From positions 378,501-442,500 of the forward strand of contig NZ_CP050063.1 in NCBI RefSeq assembly GCF_011604685.1: 64,000 nucleotides of DNA, read 5' to 3'. A program made the translations under genes and the position numbers. Below are positions 8,419 to 16,169 of the stretch, one piece after another (the stretch's first letter is position 1; each line of letters begins with the position of its first letter). The notes under the pieces are model-generated. The model did not search any database. It saw only the letters and a list, made by a program, of their open reading frames with translations, and had not been told where the DNA came from. Source of the stretch: Spirosoma aureum. Its GTDB lineage: Bacteria > Bacteroidota > Bacteroidia > Cytophagales > Spirosomataceae.

Positions 8419-8481
8419 GTAAAAAAGCAATCCGGGCAAACAGGTATCAAACGAACCAATTTGCCCGGATTGCTTTTTTAC
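8419..8481. terminator. Perfect 22-bp inverted repeat, bidirectional terminator-like
   Basis: Arms at 8419-8440 and 8460-8481 are perfect complements over 22 bp with a 19-base loop. The stem carries a GC core (aatccgggcaaa) and ends in A6/T6 tracts, so it can stop transcription in both directions. It begins 5 bp after the previous inverted repeat and lies 34 bp before the RidA gene. Confidence 0.75.
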
Positions 8482-8515
8482 ATTCAAACTCTTTTTACAA
8501 CGTAGTCTGCTCATC

Positions 8516-8890
8516 ATGACCTTCATTGAAACACCCAATGCGCCTAAACCAGGCGGTCACTATTCACAGGCGGTTGTACACGGTGATTTAGTGTATTTAT
8601 CCGGTATTTTACCCATTACGCCCTCCGGCGAAAAACTTACTGACGCCACTTTTTCGGAACAAACAGAGCAGATCCTGAAAAATCTGGACGCCATTCTGCA
8701 AGCTGCTGGAAGTACCCGCGATAAAGTGATAAAAGTAACCGTATTTATTGCCGATATCAGCGCCTGGGGAACCGTCAACCAGGTGTATACCCAATTTTTT
8801 GGCGATCATCGGCCAGCTCGCTCGGTTGTGCCCGTCCTACCGCTCCATTATGGATTTGGTATCGAGCTAGAAGCCATTGCCGCCCTTTAG
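8516..8890 (+). CDS. RidA-family reactive imine/enamine deaminase
   Basis: This 124-residue protein belongs to the YjgF/YER057c/UK114 family, trimeric enzymes that hydrolyse reactive 2-aminoacrylate and related imines. The N-terminal APKPGGHYSQAVVHGDLVYLSG, the ILKNLDAILQAAG helix, the VTVFIADIS strand and the RPARSVVPVLPL segment with the substrate-carboxylate arginine are all present, as is the terminal ELEAIA. Such enzymes protect PLP enzymes, which fits generally with an amino-acid-synthesis neighbourhood. The gene stands alone between strong hairpins and ends 20 bp from the convergent alpha-2-macroglobulin gene. Confidence 0.92.
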   Translation: MTFIETPNAPKPGGHYSQAVVHGDLVYLSGILPITPSGEKLTDATFSEQTEQILKNLDAILQAAGSTRDKVIKVTVFIADISAWGTVNQVYTQFFGDHRPARSVVPVLPLHYGFGIELEAIAAL

Positions 8891-8904
8891 AGAGCAATGG
8901 CTTC
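8870..8904. terminator. Hairpin at the convergent ends of the RidA and alpha-2-macroglobulin genes
   Basis: Arms gaagccattgc (8870-8880) and gcaatggcttc (8894-8904) are perfect 11-bp complements with a 13-base loop. The left arm overlaps the last codons of the RidA gene and the right arm ends just before the stop of the opposing gene. There is no clear T run, so termination is possible but not certain. Confidence 0.45.
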
Positions 8905-8910
8905 CACGCG

Positions 8911-11328
8911 TTACTTCACGTTCACCCGTTCACCAGCGGAATGAGCCGCAAATTCCGGCGCATAGAAACACTGAACGGTAGCAACACCCGCCGAAAAGTC
9001 ACCCGTTTGGGCTACCCGAAGATCATATTCAAACACATGCGTTCCTACGGGAAGGTGACTCATGAAAAAATCGGTACTGGCATCACGCGGAGATTCGTAA
9101 TAACCCAACCCATTCTGATACTTATAGCCCGATAATGCGGCAACAGGCTCAAACCCAGACGCCCTGCCATCTTTCAGGTGAACGTATTCCATTGCCCGAT
9201 CCGTCTTTAGAATTAACCGAACTTTGATCAGATCGCCGGGCTTGAGTGCTGTTTGCGGGGTTACCGGCGTTATCACCGGGCCTTTCGGTGAATCGTGCTG
9301 CACATAAAGTGTCTTCTGAACCGATAGCCCGGCACTTCCGGGCATAACCCGATCGAGCGGTTCGAAATGTTGCCAATACAAAGCACCCCAGGCTGGACCA
9401 TCAGCCTTTTTGGTGATTTGAATAACGCCCATCTCCGGTTTGATTTCAGACGCAGCGTATGTCACTTTCTGGTATCCTGTGATCGTCTCGGTTTTTGTTA
9501 CCCGACTTTCAATGGACTGTCCGCCAAGGCTTACCTGCGTATTCGGCTTTGTATCGAGCCAGTCGCTTCCCCGGAGCAACAACGCATAAATAGCCTCCGT
9601 GGTGGCTTTGGTCGATGACCATGACTGCGTTTGTTTCTGACGGAGGAGCCAACGCTTCATGTTATCGACCATGGCGCGATCCTGTTTGATCTCATCAAAC
9701 GCTTCGATCAGGTACGCCTGTGTTTCGATAGGCGTCTGATACCAGTACAATCCGCTGGTATTATCGGGCCAATAGGTACCCAACTCCTCCGATTGCCGCG
9801 TCCGTTCGAGCAGTGATCGTAAAATAGCGATCGGTGTCACTTTATCACCAAACCGATGCAGCGCCATTGCCGAAAGCGCCTGCCCCTGTAGGCTTTGCTT
9901 CAGCCAATCGTCGGCCACGCGCTGCTTCAGAAAGGCAAGCATATCTTTATCCACTGGCTTGTCGAGATAAAAACTGCGGGCGTAGAGGTACTGAATGGCC
10001 GAAAAATACCGCAATGGGGTTGCTTTGTCTTTCCTCTGCTCCTGAACCCATCGCTTCATTTCAGCATCCGCATAGTGAATAGCATTCGTTTGCATCTCGC
10101 TCAGGTCAGTCTGCATTTCGTCTGGGAAATGAACGCCCAGCTTCTGCAAATGCCCGAATCCACCCAGAACATGCAAGGTCATAGTAAGGTTTGGCTCCAT
10201 ACCACCAAACCACCGAAAACCTCCGCCAGACGTCTGTAATTGTTGCAGTTTCTCGAAAGCCCTTTCCTGCTCAGCCGCCATCCGGTTTTGATCGAGCAAT
10301 TGGCCTAATTGCGCTTGTCGAGCCGATTCTGATCGGGCGTCGGCCAGCCAGGGTGAATTTTCGAGGGCAACGGCTCTGAGTTCCTCATTCGATTGGAGTG
10401 GGCTTTTAGGCGGATTTTTCTGCCATTCGGCAATGACCTGTTTAAAGGCCGGTTTGCTACCAACAATATGAGCCGCCAGGCTATTAGCATATAAACGGCT
10501 GAACAATTGTTCGGCACATTCGTAACGGTATTCCATCAGATATGGCAGCGACTGCAGGGCATACCACGTTGGATTGCTCGTCACCTCAACCGTTAGCCGT
10601 TCATGCTGGACGGGTAATTCTGGATTTAAGTTTGTCAGCCCTTTTAGCTTGAATTCTTTCGTTTCCCGGCCATTTACCCAAAATGGCTGCGTATCGGTTA
10701 CGAGCATCCGATTGGGTAATACAGGCACAGTAAATTCCTCACCGTCAGTGAACGTACCCGATTGGGCAGTCAATCGGCAGGTCACAGTTTCCAGTCCCGC
10801 AGGAATAACGAGCGTCCAACCGACGGCTTGCCCTTGCCCGGCGGCTACCGTAGCTGACGTTTGCAGGCTTGTACGCGCCAGTTTCTGATCAATAGGCTCA
10901 CCCGTCAATGCGTCAGACAAGCTAAGGTTCGCCAACACAGGCATGGCCTTTCCGGTTAGGTTATTGATGCGGGCCGTTATGCGAATAGTGTCGCCTTCGC
11001 GCAGGAAACGGGGGGAATTTGCCGTAATCATCAGCTCTTTCTGCGTTACGATCTCACGTTCCAGCGTCCCTATCTTCAACTCTTTCGTATGAGCAAAGGC
11101 CAGCAAACGCCAGCGGGTTAGTGCTTCGGGCATCGTAAATTTCAGAACAACCCTCCCCTGAGCATCCGTTTTGATTTCAGGGATGAAGTAGGCTGTTTCG
11201 TTGAAATTCTTGCGGGGGTTGATTAGCTCCGTTTGCTTTTTAGGCGCTTCTTCAGTAGCAGCCTCTTTTGCCAAAGCTTTCCCCGGAGCAAATCCATCGG
11301 CCATTGAAGCTGCTGCGGGAGCAGCCAT
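8911..11328 (-). CDS. Alpha-2-macroglobulin family protein, C-terminal part (separated by a frameshift)
   Basis: This 805-residue open frame is the downstream half of one large gene; its first ATG is only the first methionine after the frame break near 11344-11352. It begins in a low-complexity Ala-rich linker, then has the alpha-2-macroglobulin domain (NETAYFIPEIKTDAQGRVVLKFTMPEALT, MAMPEALTRW-type) around residues 43-90. The thioester motif CAEQ lies at residues 271-274 in YRYECAEQ, and the helical thioester/complement-like domain and receptor-binding-like end follow. Such periplasmic proteins trap proteases, as known for the E. coli homologues. With the upstream frame it would make a protein of about 2,150 residues. 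Confidence 0.85.
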   Translation of the reverse strand: MAAPAAASMADGFAPGKALAKEAATEEAPKKQTELINPRKNFNETAYFIPEIKTDAQGRVVLKFTMPEALTRWRLLAFAHTKELKIGTLEREIVTQKELMITANSPRFLREGDTIRITARINNLTGKAMPVLANLSLSDALTGEPIDQKLARTSLQTSATVAAGQGQAVGWTLVIPAGLETVTCRLTAQSGTFTDGEEFTVPVLPNRMLVTDTQPFWVNGRETKEFKLKGLTNLNPELPVQHERLTVEVTSNPTWYALQSLPYLMEYRYECAEQLFSRLYANSLAAHIVGSKPAFKQVIAEWQKNPPKSPLQSNEELRAVALENSPWLADARSESARQAQLGQLLDQNRMAAEQERAFEKLQQLQTSGGGFRWFGGMEPNLTMTLHVLGGFGHLQKLGVHFPDEMQTDLSEMQTNAIHYADAEMKRWVQEQRKDKATPLRYFSAIQYLYARSFYLDKPVDKDMLAFLKQRVADDWLKQSLQGQALSAMALHRFGDKVTPIAILRSLLERTRQSEELGTYWPDNTSGLYWYQTPIETQAYLIEAFDEIKQDRAMVDNMKRWLLRQKQTQSWSSTKATTEAIYALLLRGSDWLDTKPNTQVSLGGQSIESRVTKTETITGYQKVTYAASEIKPEMGVIQITKKADGPAWGALYWQHFEPLDRVMPGSAGLSVQKTLYVQHDSPKGPVITPVTPQTALKPGDLIKVRLILKTDRAMEYVHLKDGRASGFEPVAALSGYKYQNGLGYYESPRDASTDFFMSHLPVGTHVFEYDLRVAQTGDFSAGVATVQCFYAPEFAAHSAGERVNVK

Positions 11329-14300
11329 GGCCCGTAAAGTTGGCCCTCCCCCGCAGCCTCCATTCTTTTCTGAGCTCCATAACCCACCACAACGACTTCA
11401 TTCAGCGAACGGGCATCGGGCATCAATTGCAATGATATCGCTTTTTGCTTGATTGCCACTTCATTGGTCATATAACCGAGCCTCGAAAATAACAATCTGA
11501 TCTCGCTCGTTTCAGAGTCAGCAGTTAACGCAAAATTCCCATTTGCATCGGATACAGCCCCATTAACCGTACCGAGGATCAAAATGTTGACCCCTTCTAC
11601 TGCCGTCCCATTTTTTTGTTTCATTGTCCCGCTGATAGCCTTCCCAGCGCGTCGAACTGTTACCCGAATTGCATCGTCTGACACGCCAATAGGGCCGGCA
11701 GGATTGCGAACGAATGGCCGATTGCCATAGGGCGCAAACTGGTATCCCATCCATCCTAACTGATCGTAGTGGCGGACCGGAGCAGGTGATTGCGGTTGGT
11801 AAGTGTCGATAAGGATGCCACTTGATTGTACGCTGAAACTTCCCGACTGCCAGCCATAAAACGTAGGAAAATAGGAATGATAAACTGATGTTGGCCAGTT
11901 AAGCACATCGAATGCATCCAATGATGCATCATAAAGAGTAGCCACCATCTCAGCCGGCACACCATTAAGACCACCAATAGTTAGTATCCACTCCTCCTGC
12001 TGGCCAGGTTTAAGTTTATTCCGGAATGTCTGGGTTTCGATGGTGAGTTGCTTGTTGGTAAACGGAACGGTTATCGGTTGTGATTTCTGATATAAGCGTC
12101 CGTTCTGTACCATAGAAAAATAGACGCCAAATCCACCCCGTTGTTTTTCGGTAACAGGCAGGGTTACACGCCGGGGACGGCCATCTGTTTTAAACCACTC
12201 CTCCCTCACAATGACATGATTTTCTTCGACAGTCATCAGCACCCAACCGGGTTGATTCGTACCAACGAGAAAGATCGCTTCCTCGCCGGGCTCAACAGTA
12301 GCTTTACGCGCCTGTACCCATCCATCCGTACGTGCCGATGCGATCGGTTGCTTATCGTCTACTACTGCAAAAAACACACGTTCTTTCGTTGTCTCCCCTG
12401 CCGAATCGTTAATGGTCAGTTCTGCTACATAGTCTCCGACTGCATAGCGACTCAAATCGGGCTTAATTAGTGAATCGGCCGGGGTTGTAATGGTTTGTTG
12501 CAGCACAGCTTCGCCTTTAGGCCACGAACGGGGATCGTTTTCATTAGCGTAAAGGTCATTAGGGAAGAGCCGTTCAAACTCTTCACGACTCAGCAACTGA
12601 CGGTCGGGACGCGCCCAGAGCCGATTCCGTAGAGGACGCGTTGGCGCCTGAAGTTTGTAAACTGTGAGTTGCCCTTTCGCAGATACTTTCTCGCCCGACT
12701 GATTCGTGATTTTTACCGGAAAAGCAGCGGGCTTATCTTTCTCCACCTGCTCCGGAATCGTTAATTCTGCCTGTAAAGCCGAATAACCGATTTGAAGCGT
12801 TTGGGTAGTGCTTCGGGTTTCGCCAGCGCGGTCGGTTACGTCAATCGTTACCTCAAACTCAAAAACGGGATTATCCTGACGCGCCTTTTGTCGGTCAGGC
12901 ACCGCCGTGAAGACAATGACAACATTACCTTTTCCATCCGTTTGAGCCACCCCATTCGCAATTTCGGCCTGATTTGTAGTACGAGAGCCTCCGCTCCGGG
13001 TATGATACCACCAATACCAGCGTTCCCGAAGTTTCCGGACAATTCGATAGCGCACATTGGCCCCATCGACAACGGCCCCGGAAAATGTTTTGGCTTCTGC
13101 TGTAAGGATAACCGTCTGTTCGAGCTTAAACGATTGTTTGATCGGCTTAATCTTGACCTCAAACGTTGGTCGTTTGTATTCTTCAACCCGAATGCTGGCC
13201 GCCCCAAAAGGAGTCTGAATGGTCATTGTGCCCGTTAATTTGCCGACGGGAGCTGTAAAACTGGAATTGAACGTGCCAAATTCGTTCGTTTTCAGCGTCT
13301 GTTGAGTTACCCGTTCGCCATTATGATCGATCAATTCAAGCTTTACATCCCGATTCATCACGACAGCGTATTGATTCATCTGGCCTTCATACAATAGTCC
13401 CTTCACATAAATAAGCTGACCTGGCCGGTAGATGGCCCGATCGGTGAACAGGTGCGCCTGGATACGTGGCTGCTCGCCATTCTGGCGATTATTGTAACTA
13501 TAATGATATTGCTGGTCTGAAAGAAGCGTGTCATTACCCTCGGCTATCAGGTATGAGAATGCCGTTTGTGCCGGCATATCACTTACTGAAATTCTAACCT
13601 GGCCATTCGCATCTGTTCGAACCTGTTTCTGACCAGATGCCGCTATTTTAGCCGATTCCACTACGGCGACAGACACGTTCGGCAACGGAGCACCCGTCAA
13701 ACGATTCGTTACAATTAGTTTTTGCGATGCCTCAGCATTGTTCATTGGCTGAAGTAGGTAACTAAGTCGGGAGACCGAAAAGGTCGAATATTGAACCGAT
13801 TCTGCTTTCTCCTGAAACTTTTCGTTGGTTATAGCCAACAGTAAATAGTGCCCAACAGGTAGCCCTGTCACTGGCATTTCAACGGAATGACGATTGAGGT
13901 CTCCATCATCGGGCAACGTCACTGATTTTTCAGCGATAACGCGACGCTTTAACCAGCTACTAAATTTTTTTCGTTGCTCATCCTCCCCATTATTAATGCG
14001 ATACGTACCCAGTTCGGACACCGACAACTTAATAATCCGGTAGGTGATTTTGCTTACATTCTGGTAATTTACCAAGGCTCTGAATGGCTGGTCCGGCGCA
14101 TTTACGCGCTCTACCAGTACGGTATACGAAGATGTAAGGAGCCGGTTTAACAACTGAAAAGCCTGCTGCCCAGCTAATGTTTTAGGAAATCGCCTGACGA
14201 GATCCCGGCAGATGTCTGAAGCGTGTTTATTGTTCCAACGAGAAGGGCCAGGATCGACGGATTCAGTGGTTAAATCATCTTCACTGTCCAGTGGCCGGAT

Positions 14301-15359
14301 AGGGCTGCCAAAATTTGCTAAAAACTCCGCCAATTGATACGCATAAATAGCTTCAGCAGGTTGATTTTTATACTGGGCAACCTGTTTTTCGAGCGCTTGA
14401 CGATATAATGAATCCTTATTGGGCACAACACTATGCTGGTGCACGAACGCCAATCGTAATGCATCAGCATCGGCCAGCGCGGATGGATTGCTATCCGGTA
14501 AGTGAAACACTACGAGTTGCTGGTATAAGAGCAGGGCCTGATAACGCCCAGACAAGGAGTCCTGACTCTGAATAATCAGCTTCGCAAATACATCTGGTCC
14601 GGCCAGGTAATCAGGTTTATCAAGGTCAAATTTGAAAACAGGCTTCAACAAATCAGGCTCGGTATTCTGGAAGAAGCTGATAGCCCGGTGCGCCAATAGG
14701 TCGTAAAGTGTTGGCCGAAGTGGGCGAGCGTCTGCATCGCCTTTTTCCAGAAGCGCGTCAAACTCGGCAAGCGGTGTTTTTTGTAGTAGGTCTTTTGCCC
14801 GAACGGAAGCCAGATAAGCCGTCGTTACAGCGCCAACGAGCCGTTGTGCATCCCATGTTCTGAAATCAGCGGTAGAGTCAGTCGTTTTTTCGGGCTTATC
14901 CGAAACAGCATTACCTGAACCTTTGGTAGTACGGCCAGTCGTGGCCCGGCCTACCGTGGCACGATCATAAAATTTGTAGCGATTTTGCTGAAAATACTGC
15001 CAATAGATGTCGGCCAGCACCGATTGCAGGACCGACTTCGATGGCTCGGGTGTATCCTGAATATCGTTCTGAAGTGATCGTACAAGCTCCACGTAAGCAT
15101 CTTCGTCGGAATAACTCCGGAAAATCATCCGGTGCATGGCCGCTTTGGCCACTTGCGGATAATTGTGGGTAGCTTTAGCTTCCTTATAAATCCGGTTTGC
15201 TATATCGAGCGCTGATTTGGGCAAGCCTTTAGCCGCCAGCGAATCAGCCCGTTTCCAGTCACGCGCATAATCAGGCTGATTTGCCGGAGTGTTCTGATTT
15301 TTCTGGGCCGAAGCAGCCAGTGCTAGCAGAACAAAAAATAAAGTCATAATAGGATTCAT
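11223..15359 (-). CDS. Alpha-2-macroglobulin family protein, N-terminal part with carboxypeptidase-regulatory-like domain
   Basis: The gene opens with a signal peptide (MNPIMTLFFVLLALAASAQ) and a roughly 350-residue helical region, followed by macroglobulin MG-type beta domains. An MG2-like stretch (HLFTDRAIYRPGQLIYVKGLLYEG) lies near residue 630, and a bait-region-like segment comes later. Residues about 1247-1317 form a carboxypeptidase-D regulatory-like beta sandwich (AISGTMKQKNGTAVEGVNI) ending in SLNEVVVVGYG at 1318-1328, a motif best known before the plug of SusC-type TonB receptors. The genuine sequence stops near 11350; the last 45 or so residues of this frame are out-of-frame readthrough. 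No neighbour suggests an operon. Confidence 0.85.
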   Translation of the reverse strand: MNPIMTLFFVLLALAASAQKNQNTPANQPDYARDWKRADSLAAKGLPKSALDIANRIYKEAKATHNYPQVAKAAMHRMIFRSYSDEDAYVELVRSLQNDIQDTPEPSKSVLQSVLADIYWQYFQQNRYKFYDRATVGRATTGRTTKGSGNAVSDKPEKTTDSTADFRTWDAQRLVGAVTTAYLASVRAKDLLQKTPLAEFDALLEKGDADARPLRPTLYDLLAHRAISFFQNTEPDLLKPVFKFDLDKPDYLAGPDVFAKLIIQSQDSLSGRYQALLLYQQLVVFHLPDSNPSALADADALRLAFVHQHSVVPNKDSLYRQALEKQVAQYKNQPAEAIYAYQLAEFLANFGSPIRPLDSEDDLTTESVDPGPSRWNNKHASDICRDLVRRFPKTLAGQQAFQLLNRLLTSSYTVLVERVNAPDQPFRALVNYQNVSKITYRIIKLSVSELGTYRINNGEDEQRKKFSSWLKRRVIAEKSVTLPDDGDLNRHSVEMPVTGLPVGHYLLLAITNEKFQEKAESVQYSTFSVSRLSYLLQPMNNAEASQKLIVTNRLTGAPLPNVSVAVVESAKIAASGQKQVRTDANGQVRISVSDMPAQTAFSYLIAEGNDTLLSDQQYHYSYNNRQNGEQPRIQAHLFTDRAIYRPGQLIYVKGLLYEGQMNQYAVVMNRDVKLELIDHNGERVTQQTLKTNEFGTFNSSFTAPVGKLTGTMTIQTPFGAASIRVEEYKRPTFEVKIKPIKQSFKLEQTVILTAEAKTFSGAVVDGANVRYRIVRKLRERWYWWYHTRSGGSRTTNQAEIANGVAQTDGKGNVVIVFTAVPDRQKARQDNPVFEFEVTIDVTDRAGETRSTTQTLQIGYSALQAELTIPEQVEKDKPAAFPVKITNQSGEKVSAKGQLTVYKLQAPTRPLRNRLWARPDRQLLSREEFERLFPNDLYANENDPRSWPKGEAVLQQTITTPADSLIKPDLSRYAVGDYVAELTINDSAGETTKERVFFAVVDDKQPIASARTDGWVQARKATVEPGEEAIFLVGTNQPGWVLMTVEENHVIVREEWFKTDGRPRRVTLPVTEKQRGGFGVYFSMVQNGRLYQKSQPITVPFTNKQLTIETQTFRNKLKPGQQEEWILTIGGLNGVPAEMVATLYDASLDAFDVLNWPTSVYHSYFPTFYGWQSGSFSVQSSGILIDTYQPQSPAPVRHYDQLGWMGYQFAPYGNRPFVRNPAGPIGVSDDAIRVTVRRAGKAISGTMKQKNGTAVEGVNILILGTVNGAVSDANGNFALTADSETSEIRLLFSRLGYMTNEVAIKQKAISLQLMPDARSLNEVVVVGYGAQKRMEAAGEGQLYGPWLLPQQLQWPMDLLRGKLWQKRLLLKKRLKSKRS
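11344..11352 (-). other. Frameshift junction in the alpha-2-macroglobulin gene
   Basis: The upstream frame runs ...LNEVVVVGYGAQKRMEAAG and then becomes unlike any family member, while the downstream frame starts with an Ala-rich linker. Adding one G to the five-G run (minus strand; C5 at 11348-11352 on the plus strand) gives MEAAGGGPTLRAMAAPAAAS and joins the frames without a stop. The break is therefore a one-base loss, by mutation or in assembly; a -1 ribosomal slip on the G run would have the same result but the slippery heptamer is imperfect. Confidence 0.7.
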
Positions 15360-15519
15360 AGCTTACAGCGAAGGTAGGTCGTTGGGAAAGATGAAAGTAC
15401 AGTTGTTTTTCCACAACGCTTGCCACTATGATTCTGATTTGAGGGAGAGGGTTTAATATCCTGCTTTTCCCTGGTTATATTTAAAGTCTGTATAATTCGC
15501 TTCACTAACTTTACTTGCT

Positions 15520-16101
15520 ATGCCAAATGTTCTGCTTCTTCTCGTCTACATCATTTCTTTGGCGACACCGTCAAAGCCACCCAAAACTTACCCGATTGGG
15601 CAGATAAAAACCAACATGGGCGAGGTGCTATTCTGGCTTTACGACGAAACCCCCAGCCATAAGGCCAGTTTCATGAAGCTTGCCAATCAGAATTATTGGG
15701 ACACACTAACGTTTAACCGCGTAATCAAAAATTTTGTGGCTCAGGGTGGCTGCCCGGATACACCGGCTGGCTTTGCCGACTCCCCTTATTTATTGAAGCC
15801 AGAATTCAGACCCACGATTCGGCACATCTACGGAGCCGTTGGCGCTGGCCGCGACAACAATCCGCAAATGCTTTCGGCAGGATGTCAGTTTTACATCGTA
15901 CAAAACAAAAAAGGCGAACACCGACTCGATGATAAATTTACGGTATTCGGACAGGTCTTTAAAGGAATGGAGGTGATCGATGCGATAGTTGCGGTTAAAA
16001 CCGATACTACCGATACGCCTTTATCGCCGGTCAAGCTGGATGTCAACGTCATTAACCTCACCGCTCCGGAACTGGCAAAGCTTGGTTATATAGTTAAGTG
16101 A
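15520..16101 (+). CDS. Cyclophilin-type peptidyl-prolyl cis-trans isomerase
   Basis: This 193-residue protein starts with a short hydrophobic, signal-like stretch (MPNVLLLLVYIISLATP), so it is probably exported. The cyclophilin fold follows: IKTNMGEVLFWLYD, the LTFNRVIKNFVAQGG active-site strand with the catalytic arginine, the SAGCQFYIVQ strand, and FTVFGQVFKGMEVIDAI. Insertions around PDTPAGFADSPYLLKPEF are typical of bacterial peptidylprolyl isomerases of the Bacteroidota. It folds secreted or periplasmic proteins. A TAACTTTA sequence 12 bp upstream resembles the TAnnTTTG -7 box. Confidence 0.92.
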   Translation: MPNVLLLLVYIISLATPSKPPKTYPIGQIKTNMGEVLFWLYDETPSHKASFMKLANQNYWDTLTFNRVIKNFVAQGGCPDTPAGFADSPYLLKPEFRPTIRHIYGAVGAGRDNNPQMLSAGCQFYIVQNKKGEHRLDDKFTVFGQVFKGMEVIDAIVAVKTDTTDTPLSPVKLDVNVINLTAPELAKLGYIVK

Positions 16102-16106
16102 TTAGG

Positions 16107-16157
16107 AAAAAAGGTGATCGGAGAATTGGGATCATCAATTCTTCAATCACCTTTTTT
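16107..16157. terminator. Bidirectional terminator between convergent genes
   Basis: Arms aaaaaaggtgat (16107-16118) and atcacctttttt (16146-16157) are perfect 12-bp complements with A and T tracts on the outside; a second small pair, gaattg with caattc, folds within the loop. It separates the plus-strand cyclophilin from the minus-strand cytochrome gene. Confidence 0.8.
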
Positions 16158-16169
16158 AGCCTCTGATAC

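Noticed and set aside
8337..8519. 60-codon plus-strand frame between the membrane protein and RidA genes
   Set aside because: It runs through both inverted repeats and their hairpins and carries no protein-like pattern.
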